From assembly GCA_947454235.1 (NCBI GenBank), contig CANGIY010000008.1, forward strand, positions 104,877-168,876: a DNA stretch of 64,000 nucleotides, in the 5' to 3' direction. This DNA comes from Chitinophagaceae bacterium (GTDB taxonomy: Bacteria; Bacteroidota; Bacteroidia; Chitinophagales; Chitinophagaceae). The translations under genes were made by a program, and so were the position numbers. Position 1 is the stretch's first letter. Every line of letters begins with the position of its first letter. Under the pieces are notes generated by a model, which was not told where the DNA came from, did not search any database, and saw only the letters and a list, made by a program, of their open reading frames with translations. Positions 42,106-52,282 of the stretch are shown in pieces.

Positions 42106-43812
42106 TTAAGCAAGCATTGTAACCGGATTTTCAAGGTATGCTTTCAGCGTTTGCAGGAACTTACTTCCTACTGCACCATCTACTACCCTGTGGTCGCAAC
42201 TCAATGTCAGTTTCATGATGTTACGAACAACCACCTGACCATTTTCAACCACCGGAGTTGGCGCAATCTTACCTACTGCAAGTATACATGCATCAGGCGG
42301 ATTGATAATCGCTGTAAATTCATCGATATCCATCATACCAAGGTTAGAAATGGTGAATGTATTACCAGTGAACTCGTGCGGCTGAATTTTCTTAGTGCGT
42401 GCTTTTTCAATCAGGCTGCTGGCTTCCGCTGATATTTCAGAGAGTGATTTGCGGTCTGCGAATTTCACAACCGGCACAATCAAACCTTCTTCAACTGCAA
42501 CAGCAGTACCAATATTGATATGGTGGTTCTGACGGATAAAGTCACCCATCCATGAACTGTTCACAACAGGGTTTTTCCTGAGTGCCATTGCACATGCCTT
42601 AATGACCATGTCGTTGAACGAAACTTTTACAGGCGCCACGTTGTTGATTGCCTTACGCGCTTCCATTGCATTGTCCATAGTAATAGACATTGACAAATAG
42701 AAATGTGGTGCTGCGTTCTTGCTTTCAGTGAGGCGTTGAGCAATGATTTTGCGCATTTGTGAAAGCGGCAAATCTGTGTAACCTTCTTTACCGTCGAACG
42801 TTGGTATTTCAACCTTAGGTGCCGCAGCTACAGGTGCTTTAGTTGCTTGCACAGGTGCAGCTACCGGAGCCACTGGTGCAGCAACAGCCGCAACCGATGG
42901 AACATAACTATCGATATCGCGCTTAACGATACGACCATAATCGCCTGAACCCGCCATTTGTCGCAAGTTGATGCCCTTTTCAGTCGCCAATCTTCTTGCC
43001 AAAGGAGAAGCCTTAATTCTATCGTCGTTGTTGATTTCGCTTAAACTAGGAGCAGCCACTGCAACAGGCGCAGCACTTGCCTGAACTGTTGCAACAGGGG
43101 CTTGTGCAGGAGCAGCCACTTCTGCAACAGTTGGTGCAGCATTATCGAGCAAGCCTGAAATATCGGTGCCCGCCTTACCAATAATGGCAATAATTTGATT
43201 GATTTTAGCCGCAGAGCCTTCTTCAACGCCTACATACAAAAGCGTACCGTCGCCGTAAGGCATTACTTCCATTACTGCTTTGTCGGTTTCAACATCAGCA
43301 ATAACGTCGTCGCTCTTAATTGCATCGCCTACTTTCTTGTGCCAAGCAACTATTTTACCTTCAGTCATGGTGTCGCTCAAAAGCGGCATTCTAACAACAG
43401 TAACATCAGTTGGCACAGCAGCAGGGGCAGGAGCGGCCGAAGCCACTGGTGCAGCTTGTACTGGCTCAGCCACTATAGGGGCTGGTGCAGGTGCTACAGG
43501 TGCCGGGGCGGCTTGCACAACAGGTCGGGCAACTACGCCTTCTTCGCTATCAAGAATAGCTTGAAAATCTTCACCCGGATGACCAATAATTGCCATAATT
43601 CCATTCACTGGAACACCTTGACCTTTATCTACTGCAATATATAACAAAGTACCGTCTACGTACGGAGTTACCTCCATTGTAGCCTTGTCGGTTTCTACAT
43701 CAGCAATTACATCGTCAGCTTTAACTTCATCACCCACTTTTTTGTGCCATTCAGCTATGATACCTTCTTTCATGGTATCGCTAAGCAGGGGCATTCGTAT
43801 CGCTTCAGCCAT
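42106..43812 (-). CDS. pyruvate dehydrogenase complex E2 (dihydrolipoyl acetyltransferase)
   Basis: The 568-residue protein has two N-terminal lipoyl domains with lipoylation sites Lys43 (ETDKATMEV) and Lys178 (ETDKAVMEV). Long Ala/Pro/Val linkers, an E3/E1-binding domain (about 270-310, KASPLARRLATEKGINL) and a C-terminal acetyltransferase domain ending with the active-site motif DHRVVDGAVG (His541) follow. It transfers acetyl groups from pyruvate to CoA. The start at 43812 is preferred because it begins exactly at the lipoyl domain; a longer in-frame start adds ten residues. No E1 or E3 genes lie nearby. Confidence 0.9.
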   Translation of the reverse strand: MAEAIRMPLLSDTMKEGIIAEWHKKVGDEVKADDVIADVETDKATMEVTPYVDGTLLYIAVDKGQGVPVNGIMAIIGHPGEDFQAILDSEEGVVARPVVQAAPAPVAPAPAPIVAEPVQAAPVASAAPAPAAVPTDVTVVRMPLLSDTMTEGKIVAWHKKVGDAIKSDDVIADVETDKAVMEVMPYGDGTLLYVGVEEGSAAKINQIIAIIGKAGTDISGLLDNAAPTVAEVAAPAQAPVATVQASAAPVAVAAPSLSEINNDDRIKASPLARRLATEKGINLRQMAGSGDYGRIVKRDIDSYVPSVAAVAAPVAPVAAPVQATKAPVAAAPKVEIPTFDGKEGYTDLPLSQMRKIIAQRLTESKNAAPHFYLSMSITMDNAMEARKAINNVAPVKVSFNDMVIKACAMALRKNPVVNSSWMGDFIRQNHHINIGTAVAVEEGLIVPVVKFADRKSLSEISAEASSLIEKARTKKIQPHEFTGNTFTISNLGMMDIDEFTAIINPPDACILAVGKIAPTPVVENGQVVVRNIMKLTLSCDHRVVDGAVGSKFLQTLKAYLENPVTMLA

Positions 43813-43938
43813 ATTTAGCTCTTTCAGTTTTTGAAAAATCAAAAGTAAAAAAACTTGTGTGAAAGCAGCGTTAGAACTAACAATGTAAGTATTAATTGTG
43901 CAAAAAAATTAAAAAAAGAGGTCGTTTAGGCACATAAA

Positions 43939-43965
43939 AAAAGCGGCAGGGTTACTGCCGCTTTC
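43939..43965 (-). terminator. intrinsic terminator after the EGF-like lipoprotein gene
   Basis: AAAGCGGCAG (43940-43949) pairs with CTGCCGCTTT (43955-43964) over a 5-base loop. On the minus strand TTTTTATG follows. Confidence 0.8.
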
Positions 43966-43982
43966 TAATATTTTCAAATCAA

Positions 43983-44513
43983 CTAGTTTGCATCTTTAAA
44001 ACCGGTAAAAGTACAGTCATTGATTGATGTATCGCCCGGTATGCGCAGGTCGCGCTCGTAGGTATGCAATACCAGTTTTTTATCGTCCTGAACAGTGATG
44101 TTGTAAATTTTCTGATAGTTTGTATCCGTTTTTTGCGGCACAATAATAACGTAAGTTGATTGGTTCACACTTAAAGTTCCAACAAACGTATCCATCGGGT
44201 GCAATTTCTCCCATATTTTGAGTTTATTCACCGACCTTGGGTACTGCTTTACAAACACGGTATCAATAAGTTGAGCACCGTTATTGCAACCTGAAAAACC
44301 AGAGAAAGTACCAATAAAATGGTTGATAGACATGTTCTCGCAACTAGGACCTTCGTAGCCTGTCGGGCAACTGCAAATACCTGTATGACAGCTACCGCCA
44401 TGCTGGCAAGTAACGTTATCGCAAGGGTCTTTTTCGCACGACGTATATACTACCGTCGTGAGCACAGCAAAAAATGATAGTGTTGTAAAAAGTACGGGTT
44501 TCCAAAACTTCAT
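43983..44513 (-). CDS. lipoprotein with an EGF-like domain
   Basis: The 176-residue protein has a lipoprotein signal ending TTVVYTSC (about Cys26). It then carries a six-cysteine EGF-like domain (about residues 31-60) of the pattern CDNVTC-QHGGSC-HTGICSC-PTGYEGPSC. The C-terminal 110 residues are strand-rich and unrecognised. EGF-like domains are uncommon but known in Bacteroidota surface proteins. The ATG at 44513 was chosen over 44561 because it gives a proper signal. It is followed by a terminator. Confidence 0.8.
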   Translation of the reverse strand: MKFWKPVLFTTLSFFAVLTTVVYTSCEKDPCDNVTCQHGGSCHTGICSCPTGYEGPSCENMSINHFIGTFSGFSGCNNGAQLIDTVFVKQYPRSVNKLKIWEKLHPMDTFVGTLSVNQSTYVIIVPQKTDTNYQKIYNITVQDDKKLVLHTYERDLRIPGDTSINDCTFTGFKDAN

Positions 44514-44609
44514 ACTAAATGGATATTTGGGTAAAGGTACATAATTATATTTATCAGTCAATACAGGGGTTTCGAAATCTCATGAACGCCAATTTCACAA
44601 GCCAGTTGT

Positions 44610-44912
44610 TTATTTCGGCGCATTCTCTATAACGTATACGTCCTCGTTTTCTTTGTGCATTCTATATTTTTCCCGAGCGTATGTTTCAATGTCTTTAAGC
44701 TGGGTTGAATCAGTGAGCGTTTTCTTTTCAGCTTCCATGCGTGCTATTTCAACGTTCATGTACTTGATGTTATTGCGCACCCCTTCCAGCTCTTTCTTCT
44801 TATCGCGGATGGAAAACCAATCGTTTTGGTCAAAAAATGCCGACCAAATCACAAATACCATACCGGTAATGACATATTTATTGGTAGCAATCTTGAAAAT
44901 CTTGCGGAGCAT
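44610..44912 (-). CDS. septum formation initiator (FtsB/DivIC family)
   Basis: The 100-residue protein has a short cytoplasmic N-terminus, one membrane segment (about 13-28, YVITGMVFVIWSAFFD), a coiled coil (about 35-70, KKKELEGVRNNIKYMN) and the conserved end DIETYAREKYRMHKENEDVYV. FtsB/DivIC works with FtsL and FtsQ at the division septum. It lies downstream of eno on the same strand, a pairing that occurs in many bacteria, although a hairpin terminator lies between them here. Confidence 0.9.
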   Translation of the reverse strand: MLRKIFKIATNKYVITGMVFVIWSAFFDQNDWFSIRDKKKELEGVRNNIKYMNVEIARMEAEKKTLTDSTQLKDIETYAREKYRMHKENEDVYVIENAPK

Positions 44913-44944
44913 GTGTGAATGAATGGTTCACAAATATAAGATAA

Positions 44945-44972
44945 AAGCCCCTCTCGATAACGAAAGGGGCTT
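44945..44972 (-). terminator. terminator or attenuator hairpin between eno and the FtsB/DivIC gene
   Basis: AAGCCCCT pairs with AGGGGCTT and TCG with CGA around an ATAA loop. On the minus strand TTTTAT follows. It would limit read-through from enolase into the division gene. Confidence 0.75.
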
Positions 44973-45004
44973 CAAAAAAGTATTCCACACATTGTGGGGA
45001 GTAA

Positions 45005-46318
<1,314 letters not shown>

Positions 46319-46447
46319 TTACATTTAATTTCTGCCTGCCTTTCGTCACTCATTCAGGCGATGTTCACATTTTTTAAGATTTTTAGGCTTATATTATTTT
46401 GTTGCTGATGTTAATAATTCTATTGAACTGGCAACTTTGGCAATCCC

Positions 46448-46455
46448 TAACTTTG
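46448..46455 (+). promoter_or_regulatory. -7 box for the FMN reductase gene
   Basis: TAACTTTG is a perfect box 14 bases before the ATG at 46470. A TTGA about 21 bases upstream may act as the -33 element. Confidence 0.5.
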
Positions 46456-46469
46456 GTTAAAACACAACA

Positions 46470-47018
46470 ATGAAACCAAAAATCCTACTTATCTCAGGTA
46501 GCCTGCGTGCCACTTCAAGCACTCAACAGGTGCTTACTCACGTTGAAAAAACACTTTCACCGATGGCTGAACCTGTGGTCTATGAAGGATTAGGAACACT
46601 ACCCCATTTCGATGACAGCCCTAATGTTTCTCAGGAAGTAACTGCGTTACGAACAGCCATTGCCAGGGCTGACGGTGTGCTGATTTGTACTCCTGAATAC
46701 GCATTTGGGGTTCCTGGCTCGTTGAAAAATGCGATTGACTGGACAGTTAGTTCGGGTGAACTTGTTGAGAAACCGCTTGCATTAATTACTGCTGCCAGTC
46801 AAGGTGAAAGTTGTCATGCAGCATTGCAGAAAATTTTCAGGGCTATTAGTGCCAAAACAAACGAAAACACCACCCTGCTCATTCAATTCATCAGGTCAAA
46901 AATTGATAGCGATGGGTATATCAAAGATCAAAACACCATTGATTCTATTCAGGTTTTGTGCAACCATTTTGTAAGCGCAATTATAGAACATGTTCAGGCA
47001 AAAGCAGAAGTAGAATAA
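46470..47018 (+). CDS. NADPH-dependent FMN reductase family protein
   Basis: The 182-residue flavodoxin-fold protein has the FMN phosphate loop ISGSLRATSSTQQV at residues 8-21 and the ICTPEYAFGVPGSLKNAIDW block at about 73-92, typical of the NAD(P)H:FMN reductase/azoreductase-like group. It reduces flavins or quinones with NAD(P)H. The next gene starts about 60 bases downstream and may be co-transcribed. Confidence 0.88.
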   Translation: MKPKILLISGSLRATSSTQQVLTHVEKTLSPMAEPVVYEGLGTLPHFDDSPNVSQEVTALRTAIARADGVLICTPEYAFGVPGSLKNAIDWTVSSGELVEKPLALITAASQGESCHAALQKIFRAISAKTNENTTLLIQFIRSKIDSDGYIKDQNTIDSIQVLCNHFVSAIIEHVQAKAEVE

Positions 47019-47079
47019 CCAACATTTTTGTGTCTTATTGAAGATAAACCTTCACCACACTCAACCAGCTTTCAGACCT

Positions 47080-47529
47080 ATGCCAGATATTTTTGACCTT
47101 ACCACTCAACGGGAATTACTAGCCCGGCTTGCTTCAATTCGGCCTGATGCAAAAAGGCAGTGGGGCAAAATGACAGTTGCGCAAATGCTCGCTCACTGTT
47201 GTTTACCCATAGAATTGATGTTAGGCAAAGCTGATGGCTCTCAAACATTTATTCAAAAGTGTATAGCGATGCTGTTTAGTGGATTTGCAGCAAGCGAAAA
47301 GCCATTCATCAAAAACCTGCCCATGCCTGAATTTTTCATTGTTGCTACCGAAAAAAACTTTGACTTCGAAAAAGCCCGACTTACACAACTCATGCTTCAA
47401 ATGTTCGCCACGAATGCTGCTGATGTTGAAGGGCGTAGGCACAAGCTTTTGGGAGTATTAACAGCTCGCGAATGGAGCAACCTCATGTACAGGCATCTCG
47501 ACCATCACTTCAGGCAATTTGGTGCGTAA
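47080..47529 (+). CDS. DUF1569 (DinB-like) protein
   Basis: The 149-residue protein matches DUF1569, a DinB-like four-helix family. Helices cover residues 8-20 (TQRELLARLASI) and MTVAQMLAHCCLPIELML (about 31-48), with metal-binding-type histidines in AHC and the C-terminal MYRHLDHHFRQFG. The start at 47080 is preferred over an in-frame TTG at 47038 since it begins at the family N-terminus. Enzymatic role unknown; DinB-fold proteins often bind metals and act as thiol-dependent transferases. Confidence 0.8.
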   Translation: MPDIFDLTTQRELLARLASIRPDAKRQWGKMTVAQMLAHCCLPIELMLGKADGSQTFIQKCIAMLFSGFAASEKPFIKNLPMPEFFIVATEKNFDFEKARLTQLMLQMFATNAADVEGRRHKLLGVLTAREWSNLMYRHLDHHFRQFGA

Positions 47530-47546
47530 AGGCTAACTTTGGAACC

Positions 47547-48626
47547 ATGAAGCTCATTCCGGCACTCACCATTTGCTTACTTTTTCAACTCAGTGCCTGC
47601 CGCGCACAGGATAAACACATTGCCCCAAACGACAATGCCATTGCGTACATGGGCAGAATGGAACCACCCACCCAAAAAATGGCAGACCTTTCATGGCCGG
47701 GAAGTTCAATATCCTTAGAATTTGAAGGTAAAAGCATCTCAGCAAGACTGAATGACCAGGCTGGTAAAAACTGTTATTACTTCATTGTTGACAGTCAACT
47801 CAAACACATCAGGCTCGATTCGGGTGAACACAATTATTTGGTTGCTGAAGGTTTATCCGCAGGCAAACATAAGATTACCCTATACAAGCTAACAGAAGGA
47901 AAATTTGGGCACACGCACTTCCTTGGTTTCAACATTAATAATGAAGGAACTGTATTGCCGGCATCAATACCTGAGAACCAGAAAAAAATAGAATTTTATG
48001 GCAATAGCATCACGGCTGGTTATAGTGTAGACGACACAGTTGAGGACAGAAAGAACCCTGATTTTTTCAATAACTATTTCACATACGCATCTATTACCGC
48101 AAGGCACTACAATGCCCGGTACAATGTGATAGCCAAAAGCGGCATCGGGCTAATGTTGAGCTGGTTTCGCATAATAATGCCCGAAATGTACAACCGGGTA
48201 CATGAAGACGATTCTTTACACCAATGGAAGTTCTCCAATTTCAAACCCAATGTAGTTGTTGTTGACCTGTTACAAAATGATTCGTGGCTGGTAGAAAAGC
48301 CCAATCACACCGAGTTTAAATACAGGTTTGACACAAAACGTCCTACCGACAGAGCAATTATAGCAGCATACAAAAAGTTTATTTCAAACATCAGGAATAA
48401 CTACCCCAACGCAACTATCATTTGCACTTTGGGCAGTATGGATGCTACGAAAGAAGGTTCTAAATGGCCGGGAATTGTAAAACAAGCAGTCACTGAAATT
48501 AATGACCCCAAAATTCTTTCGTTCTTTTTCCCTTATAAAGACACACCAGGACACCCTAAAAGAAAAGAACAACAAGTAATGGCTGATTTGCTAGTCAGAT
48601 TTATAGATGCCAATGTGAAGTGGTAA
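47547..48626 (+). CDS. SGNH esterase lipoprotein, CE2-like
   Basis: The 359-residue protein has a lipobox FQLSAC (Cys18), an N-terminal jelly-roll-like domain (about 30-135) and an SGNH esterase domain starting IEFYGNSITAGYSV with nucleophile Ser154. The GNSITAG form (Asn in place of the usual Asp) and the two-domain layout are those of carbohydrate esterase family 2, which deacetylate plant or microbial polysaccharides. The late DTPGHPKRKEQQ block carries the triad histidine. The start at 47547 gives a clean signal peptide just after the DUF1569 gene. Confidence 0.8.
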   Translation: MKLIPALTICLLFQLSACRAQDKHIAPNDNAIAYMGRMEPPTQKMADLSWPGSSISLEFEGKSISARLNDQAGKNCYYFIVDSQLKHIRLDSGEHNYLVAEGLSAGKHKITLYKLTEGKFGHTHFLGFNINNEGTVLPASIPENQKKIEFYGNSITAGYSVDDTVEDRKNPDFFNNYFTYASITARHYNARYNVIAKSGIGLMLSWFRIIMPEMYNRVHEDDSLHQWKFSNFKPNVVVVDLLQNDSWLVEKPNHTEFKYRFDTKRPTDRAIIAAYKKFISNIRNNYPNATIICTLGSMDATKEGSKWPGIVKQAVTEINDPKILSFFFPYKDTPGHPKRKEQQVMADLLVRFIDANVKW

Positions 48627-48635
48627 ATGCAACCT

Positions 48636-50132
48636 CTATTTATTGCCAATCATCTGTTCGGCAACAGTATTACTGTGGTCGGCACGAGGGTTGTTAAATA
48701 AGAAGTTTCTCCATCCCACATTGTGGTATTCACCATCGATATTAGAATGGAGCAGCATGTAATCGAAATCCAATTCATTGTTTTTCACAAACAAAATGAA
48801 GGCATCTGTGATTATTTTACCGTTACGTGTGGTTAAAGTGTTGTATTGCCACAACTCGTAAGGGTGCGAATCCTGATCATTAGCCTTGGTTACAATTTCG
48901 GTAGGTGCACCATAACGCAAATACATGAATCCACGCGGCGTCTCATAGCCCATTATCCCCTGGCTCGAAAACATCTTGTTCACCTTTATTACCAGATCGC
49001 TGTACTGCTTCCACTCCTTTTCAGGATTTTTAGAGTTCTTGTCTTTGAAGTAGTTGTAAACGAAGTACCTCATATAGGTTTCGTCAGGCTTCACCATAAA
49101 GCCGTCAACCGTTCTGGCCCCTGACTCATCAAGCAGCGGTTTAATCATTTTCAACATGGAACGAATTTGCGCCATATTGTATTTTGATACAAATGCTTTG
49201 TTGAGGTCTACTACGTTAACCTTCTCAATTCCAGTATCTTTTGTTACAATCTTTTTAGGAATAAAATCTTCTTGTTGGGGCTTAGTATTAAAGCGCTGGA
49301 ACATCACATTTTTCGATGCAACAGGTTCTTTCGCAATAGTGGTGAGTTTAAAATTCAGGAAATAATTACCCGACGAGAGTGCCGTAATATCGAAGTCACC
49401 TGAATTAAAAAATGCTGATTGTCGCTGAATGGTGTCAGTTTTTACCAGATTGTAGATAGGCGATTCACCCTGCTTGCGTGAAATAAACGTTGTTTGAATC
49501 AGCGGGAAAGGCATTTTACCTGAAGTATCAAGTTGGTATACTTCGTTGAAATAACTGAGTTTATTTCTAAAATTATCATAGAAACCATCAACTAAGGGTA
49601 AAAAGTGATGCCCATGCTTTTGGAATGGCGACCGCATGCTGACATCCATTACCGTGTCAATGAATTCAACATCACTGTAGAAGGCGGTCCGGGGTTGTTT
49701 GGGTACAGTAACTGTAAACTTGTTGGTATATTTATTGTTGGTGTCGTTCATATCCACCAACTTAATCTTCACGGTCAATTTACCCGGTTTCACAAAATAA
49801 CGTTTCAGTTCCAGGATATTGAGTGCATTAAGTTCTGCCGGTGTCTGTTTTGGGGTGGTTTGGTAGATATAAAAATCGTCTTTGAACAATTTGCCTGTAT
49901 CATCATAAATCTGGAGTCGAACTTCCATTTTTGCAACTATACCCTTCCCTTCAACTGTTGCAAAATGCAGCGAACGAGGGGTTACCTGCCAGTATGTTTC
50001 CATTATTGGGTCAAGCTTGCCGGGATATATAGGGTCGGCTAAACAAAACACTGATTGAGAAATTGTAGCATCAATGGCCATAGCCCGGCTTGACAACAAC
50101 AAAATCACCAATAACGCGCGTATCCCTGACAT
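48636..50132 (-). CDS. GWxTD-domain protein
   Basis: The 498-residue protein has a signal peptide (RALLVILLLSSRAMA) and a C-terminal GWxTD domain with the defining motif in diverged form (SQGIMGYETPRGFMYLRYGAPTE, split near residue 400). These are conserved, mostly Bacteroidota secreted proteins of unknown role. The first 350 residues are strand-rich repeats of the Ig-like type. The ATG at 50132 is chosen over a TTG two codons earlier. It is divergent from the WbqC gene and convergent with the CE2-like gene, whose stop lies nine bases away. Confidence 0.75.
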   Translation of the reverse strand: MSGIRALLVILLLSSRAMAIDATISQSVFCLADPIYPGKLDPIMETYWQVTPRSLHFATVEGKGIVAKMEVRLQIYDDTGKLFKDDFYIYQTTPKQTPAELNALNILELKRYFVKPGKLTVKIKLVDMNDTNNKYTNKFTVTVPKQPRTAFYSDVEFIDTVMDVSMRSPFQKHGHHFLPLVDGFYDNFRNKLSYFNEVYQLDTSGKMPFPLIQTTFISRKQGESPIYNLVKTDTIQRQSAFFNSGDFDITALSSGNYFLNFKLTTIAKEPVASKNVMFQRFNTKPQQEDFIPKKIVTKDTGIEKVNVVDLNKAFVSKYNMAQIRSMLKMIKPLLDESGARTVDGFMVKPDETYMRYFVYNYFKDKNSKNPEKEWKQYSDLVIKVNKMFSSQGIMGYETPRGFMYLRYGAPTEIVTKANDQDSHPYELWQYNTLTTRNGKIITDAFILFVKNNELDFDYMLLHSNIDGEYHNVGWRNFLFNNPRADHSNTVAEQMIGNK

Positions 50133-50224
50133 TTTCAATTGCTTTTGGAGGCAATTTAAATCATAATCGCCGAAACGGGACTTTAAAAGTTTCTTTTTTA
50201 CACCATTTTGGGGAATTTTGCCCC

Positions 50225-50833
50225 ATGCACGAAATCATATCTTCGTCAATGCCTTTTCCGCCACAAAACTGGTGGATGGAAGTTGTGCAATCAAACAAAT
50301 TGCACATTGACCTCGAAGAGCATTTTGAAAAAATGAGTTACCGGAATAAATATAAAATTTCAGGAGCCAACAATGCCATCATGCTTTCTATTCCACTTGA
50401 GAAAGGACGCGACCAAAGAACACCCGTAAAACTCGTGCGTATCTCAAATACTACCGACTGGCAGGTGCAGCATTGGCGCAGTCTTGAGTCGGCATATCGC
50501 AATACTCCCTACTGGGAATTTTATGCGCCGCATCTTGAAATTTTATTTAAGCAAACATTTAGTTACTTGCATGAATTCAATTCAAAATCAATTGATTTAT
50601 GCTTAAAAATGCTGAAGAATAAAATAGAAATCACCCCTACTTCAGAATACCGAAAAGATTGGGGTGATGCATGTAAAGACCTACGAAATATGAAGCCGTC
50701 GCACGATGGCTCGGTTGAAACGCCACGGTACACTCAAATTTTTGAAGACCGCCTGGGTTTCATCAATAACTTATCAATTCTAGACCTTTTAATGATGGAA
50801 GGACCTGCAGCACTATCTATACTAAGTCGGTAA
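50225..50833 (+). CDS. WbqC-like family protein
   Basis: The 202-residue protein shows the WbqC family features: the PFPPQNWWMEVVQS start, MSYRNKYKISGANN with the conserved RN.Y.I.GANN motif at about 40-53, SIPLEKGRDQRTPV and WQVQHWRSLESAYRNTPYWEFYAP. The family is found in O-antigen clusters in other phyla and is thought to be a transferase, but no activity is proven. The start at 50225 was chosen because the upstream 45 in-frame codons overlap the divergent promoter region. Confidence 0.88.
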   Translation: MHEIISSSMPFPPQNWWMEVVQSNKLHIDLEEHFEKMSYRNKYKISGANNAIMLSIPLEKGRDQRTPVKLVRISNTTDWQVQHWRSLESAYRNTPYWEFYAPHLEILFKQTFSYLHEFNSKSIDLCLKMLKNKIEITPTSEYRKDWGDACKDLRNMKPSHDGSVETPRYTQIFEDRLGFINNLSILDLLMMEGPAALSILSR

Positions 50834-50926
50834 ACGGCTGAATATTAAGAATGTTTAAAGGGATATTCCTTCTGTAATAAATACCGATATTTGCGCCCCG
50901 TAACATTTCAATAGCATCAAACTCAA

Positions 50927-51745
50927 ATGGAATTATTCGATAAAATAGAAAGTACTGCATCGTTTATCAAAAGCCGGATCAAAGAAACACCTACTTGTGG
51001 TATTATACTCGGTAGCGGATTGGGAGGAATGATAGAATTGATAGAAAACCAAACTGAAATACATTATAGCGAAATACCAAATTTCCCTGTCTCAACAGTT
51101 GAAGGGCATGCAGGTAAACTCGTGTTCGGAACAATGGGCGGCAAAAATGTAATGCTGATGGCAGGTCGTTTTCACTATTACGAAGGCTACGGAATGCAAG
51201 AAATTACATTCCCCGTTCGTGTAATGAAGGCACTGGGTATTGAATATCTCTTCGTTTCAAATGCAGCAGGTGGCATGAATCCTAAGTTCGATATTGGCGA
51301 TTTGATGATTATTACCGACCACATCAATTTGTTCCCTGAACACCCATTGCGCGGCAAAAATGACAGCAGACTCGGCACCCGCTTCCCCGACATGGGTGAA
51401 GCATATAATAAAGAGCTCATTGAAATGGCAAATTACCTTGCAGGAAGAATGGAAATCAAGGTACGTTCGGGTGTTTATGTGGGACTACAAGGACCTACTT
51501 TTGAAACTCCGGCAGAGTACCGTTGGCTGCACACCATTGGTGGCGACGCTGTAGGTATGAGCACTGTACCCGAAGTGATCGTTGCACGCCATGGAGGAAT
51601 GAAAGTATTTGCAATGAGTGTAATTACTGACCTTGGAATTACCGACATCCCTGTGGTTATTACCCATGAAGAAGTGTTAGAAGCAGCGAAAATAGCTGCA
51701 CCTAAAATGGCAGCACTCGTGCAAGCGATGATTAAAACTATTTGA
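50927..51745 (+). CDS. purine-nucleoside phosphorylase
   Basis: The 272-residue enzyme has the trimeric PNP family motifs: LGSGLGGMIELI at about 28-39, the substrate region AGRFHYYEGYGMQEITFP with the catalytic histidine, SNAAGGMNPKFDIGDLM, FETPAEYRWL and the base-binding MSTVPEVIVARHGGM. It cleaves purine (deoxy)nucleosides with phosphate to free base and (deoxy)ribose-1-phosphate. It shows the length of the mammalian-type (PunA) rather than the hexameric DeoD class. Confidence 0.92.
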   Translation: MELFDKIESTASFIKSRIKETPTCGIILGSGLGGMIELIENQTEIHYSEIPNFPVSTVEGHAGKLVFGTMGGKNVMLMAGRFHYYEGYGMQEITFPVRVMKALGIEYLFVSNAAGGMNPKFDIGDLMIITDHINLFPEHPLRGKNDSRLGTRFPDMGEAYNKELIEMANYLAGRMEIKVRSGVYVGLQGPTFETPAEYRWLHTIGGDAVGMSTVPEVIVARHGGMKVFAMSVITDLGITDIPVVITHEEVLEAAKIAAPKMAALVQAMIKTI

Positions 51746-51753
51746 TAACTTTG
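51746..51753 (+). promoter_or_regulatory. -7 box for the YajQ gene
   Basis: TAACTTTG, a perfect box, begins directly after the PNP stop codon and lies 24 bases before the ATG at 51778. The YajQ gene can thus be transcribed independently. Confidence 0.45.
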
Positions 51754-51777
51754 CAACCGCAACTTAAATTTATATAA

Positions 51778-52269
51778 ATGCCATCATTCGATATCTCTTG
51801 TAAAGTAGACGTACAGACACTAGACAACGCAGTTAATGTAACCAAAAAAGAAATTGAAACACGTTTCGATTTTAAAGGCACACACGTTTCTATCGAATTG
51901 AATAAGAAAGACTTCACTATTCTGCTTGAAGTAGAAAGTGAAATGAAACTCCAGCAACTGGAAGATGTTTTAATTTCAAGATCAAACAAACAAGGCTTGA
52001 AACCTAACACATTTGACTTAAGCAAGGAGCCTTCAGCGAATGGTAAATACGTTCGTAAAACAGTTACAGTGAGAAATGGCATTGATAAAGACAACGCCAA
52101 GAAAATTGTAAAACTGATAAAAGATAGCGGCGAAAAAGTACAAGCAGCTATTATGGACGACATTATAAGGGTTACCGGAAAAAAAATCGACGATTTACAG
52201 GCAGTAATTAAGATTTGTAATACTTCAAACATAGATTTACCGTTACAGTATGTGAATATGAAATCATAG
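51778..52269 (+). CDS. YajQ family nucleotide-binding protein
   Basis: The 163-residue protein is a typical YajQ: MPSFDISCKVDVQTLDNAVN at the N-terminus, ETRFDFKGTHVSIEL near 26-40, and the conserved end QAAIMDDIIRVTGKKIDDLQAVI. YajQ proteins bind nucleic acids and, in some bacteria, cyclic di-GMP. The length agrees with E. coli YajQ (163 residues). The next gene begins 13 bases downstream. Confidence 0.93.
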   Translation: MPSFDISCKVDVQTLDNAVNVTKKEIETRFDFKGTHVSIELNKKDFTILLEVESEMKLQQLEDVLISRSNKQGLKPNTFDLSKEPSANGKYVRKTVTVRNGIDKDNAKKIVKLIKDSGEKVQAAIMDDIIRVTGKKIDDLQAVIKICNTSNIDLPLQYVNMKS

Positions 52270-52282
52270 TCACATACTGCCT

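Noticed and set aside
43195..43644. 149-codon plus-strand frame inside the pyruvate dehydrogenase E2 gene
   Set aside because: It runs antisense to the repetitive Ala/Pro linkers, whose biased codons leave other frames open; the minus-strand protein is well conserved.
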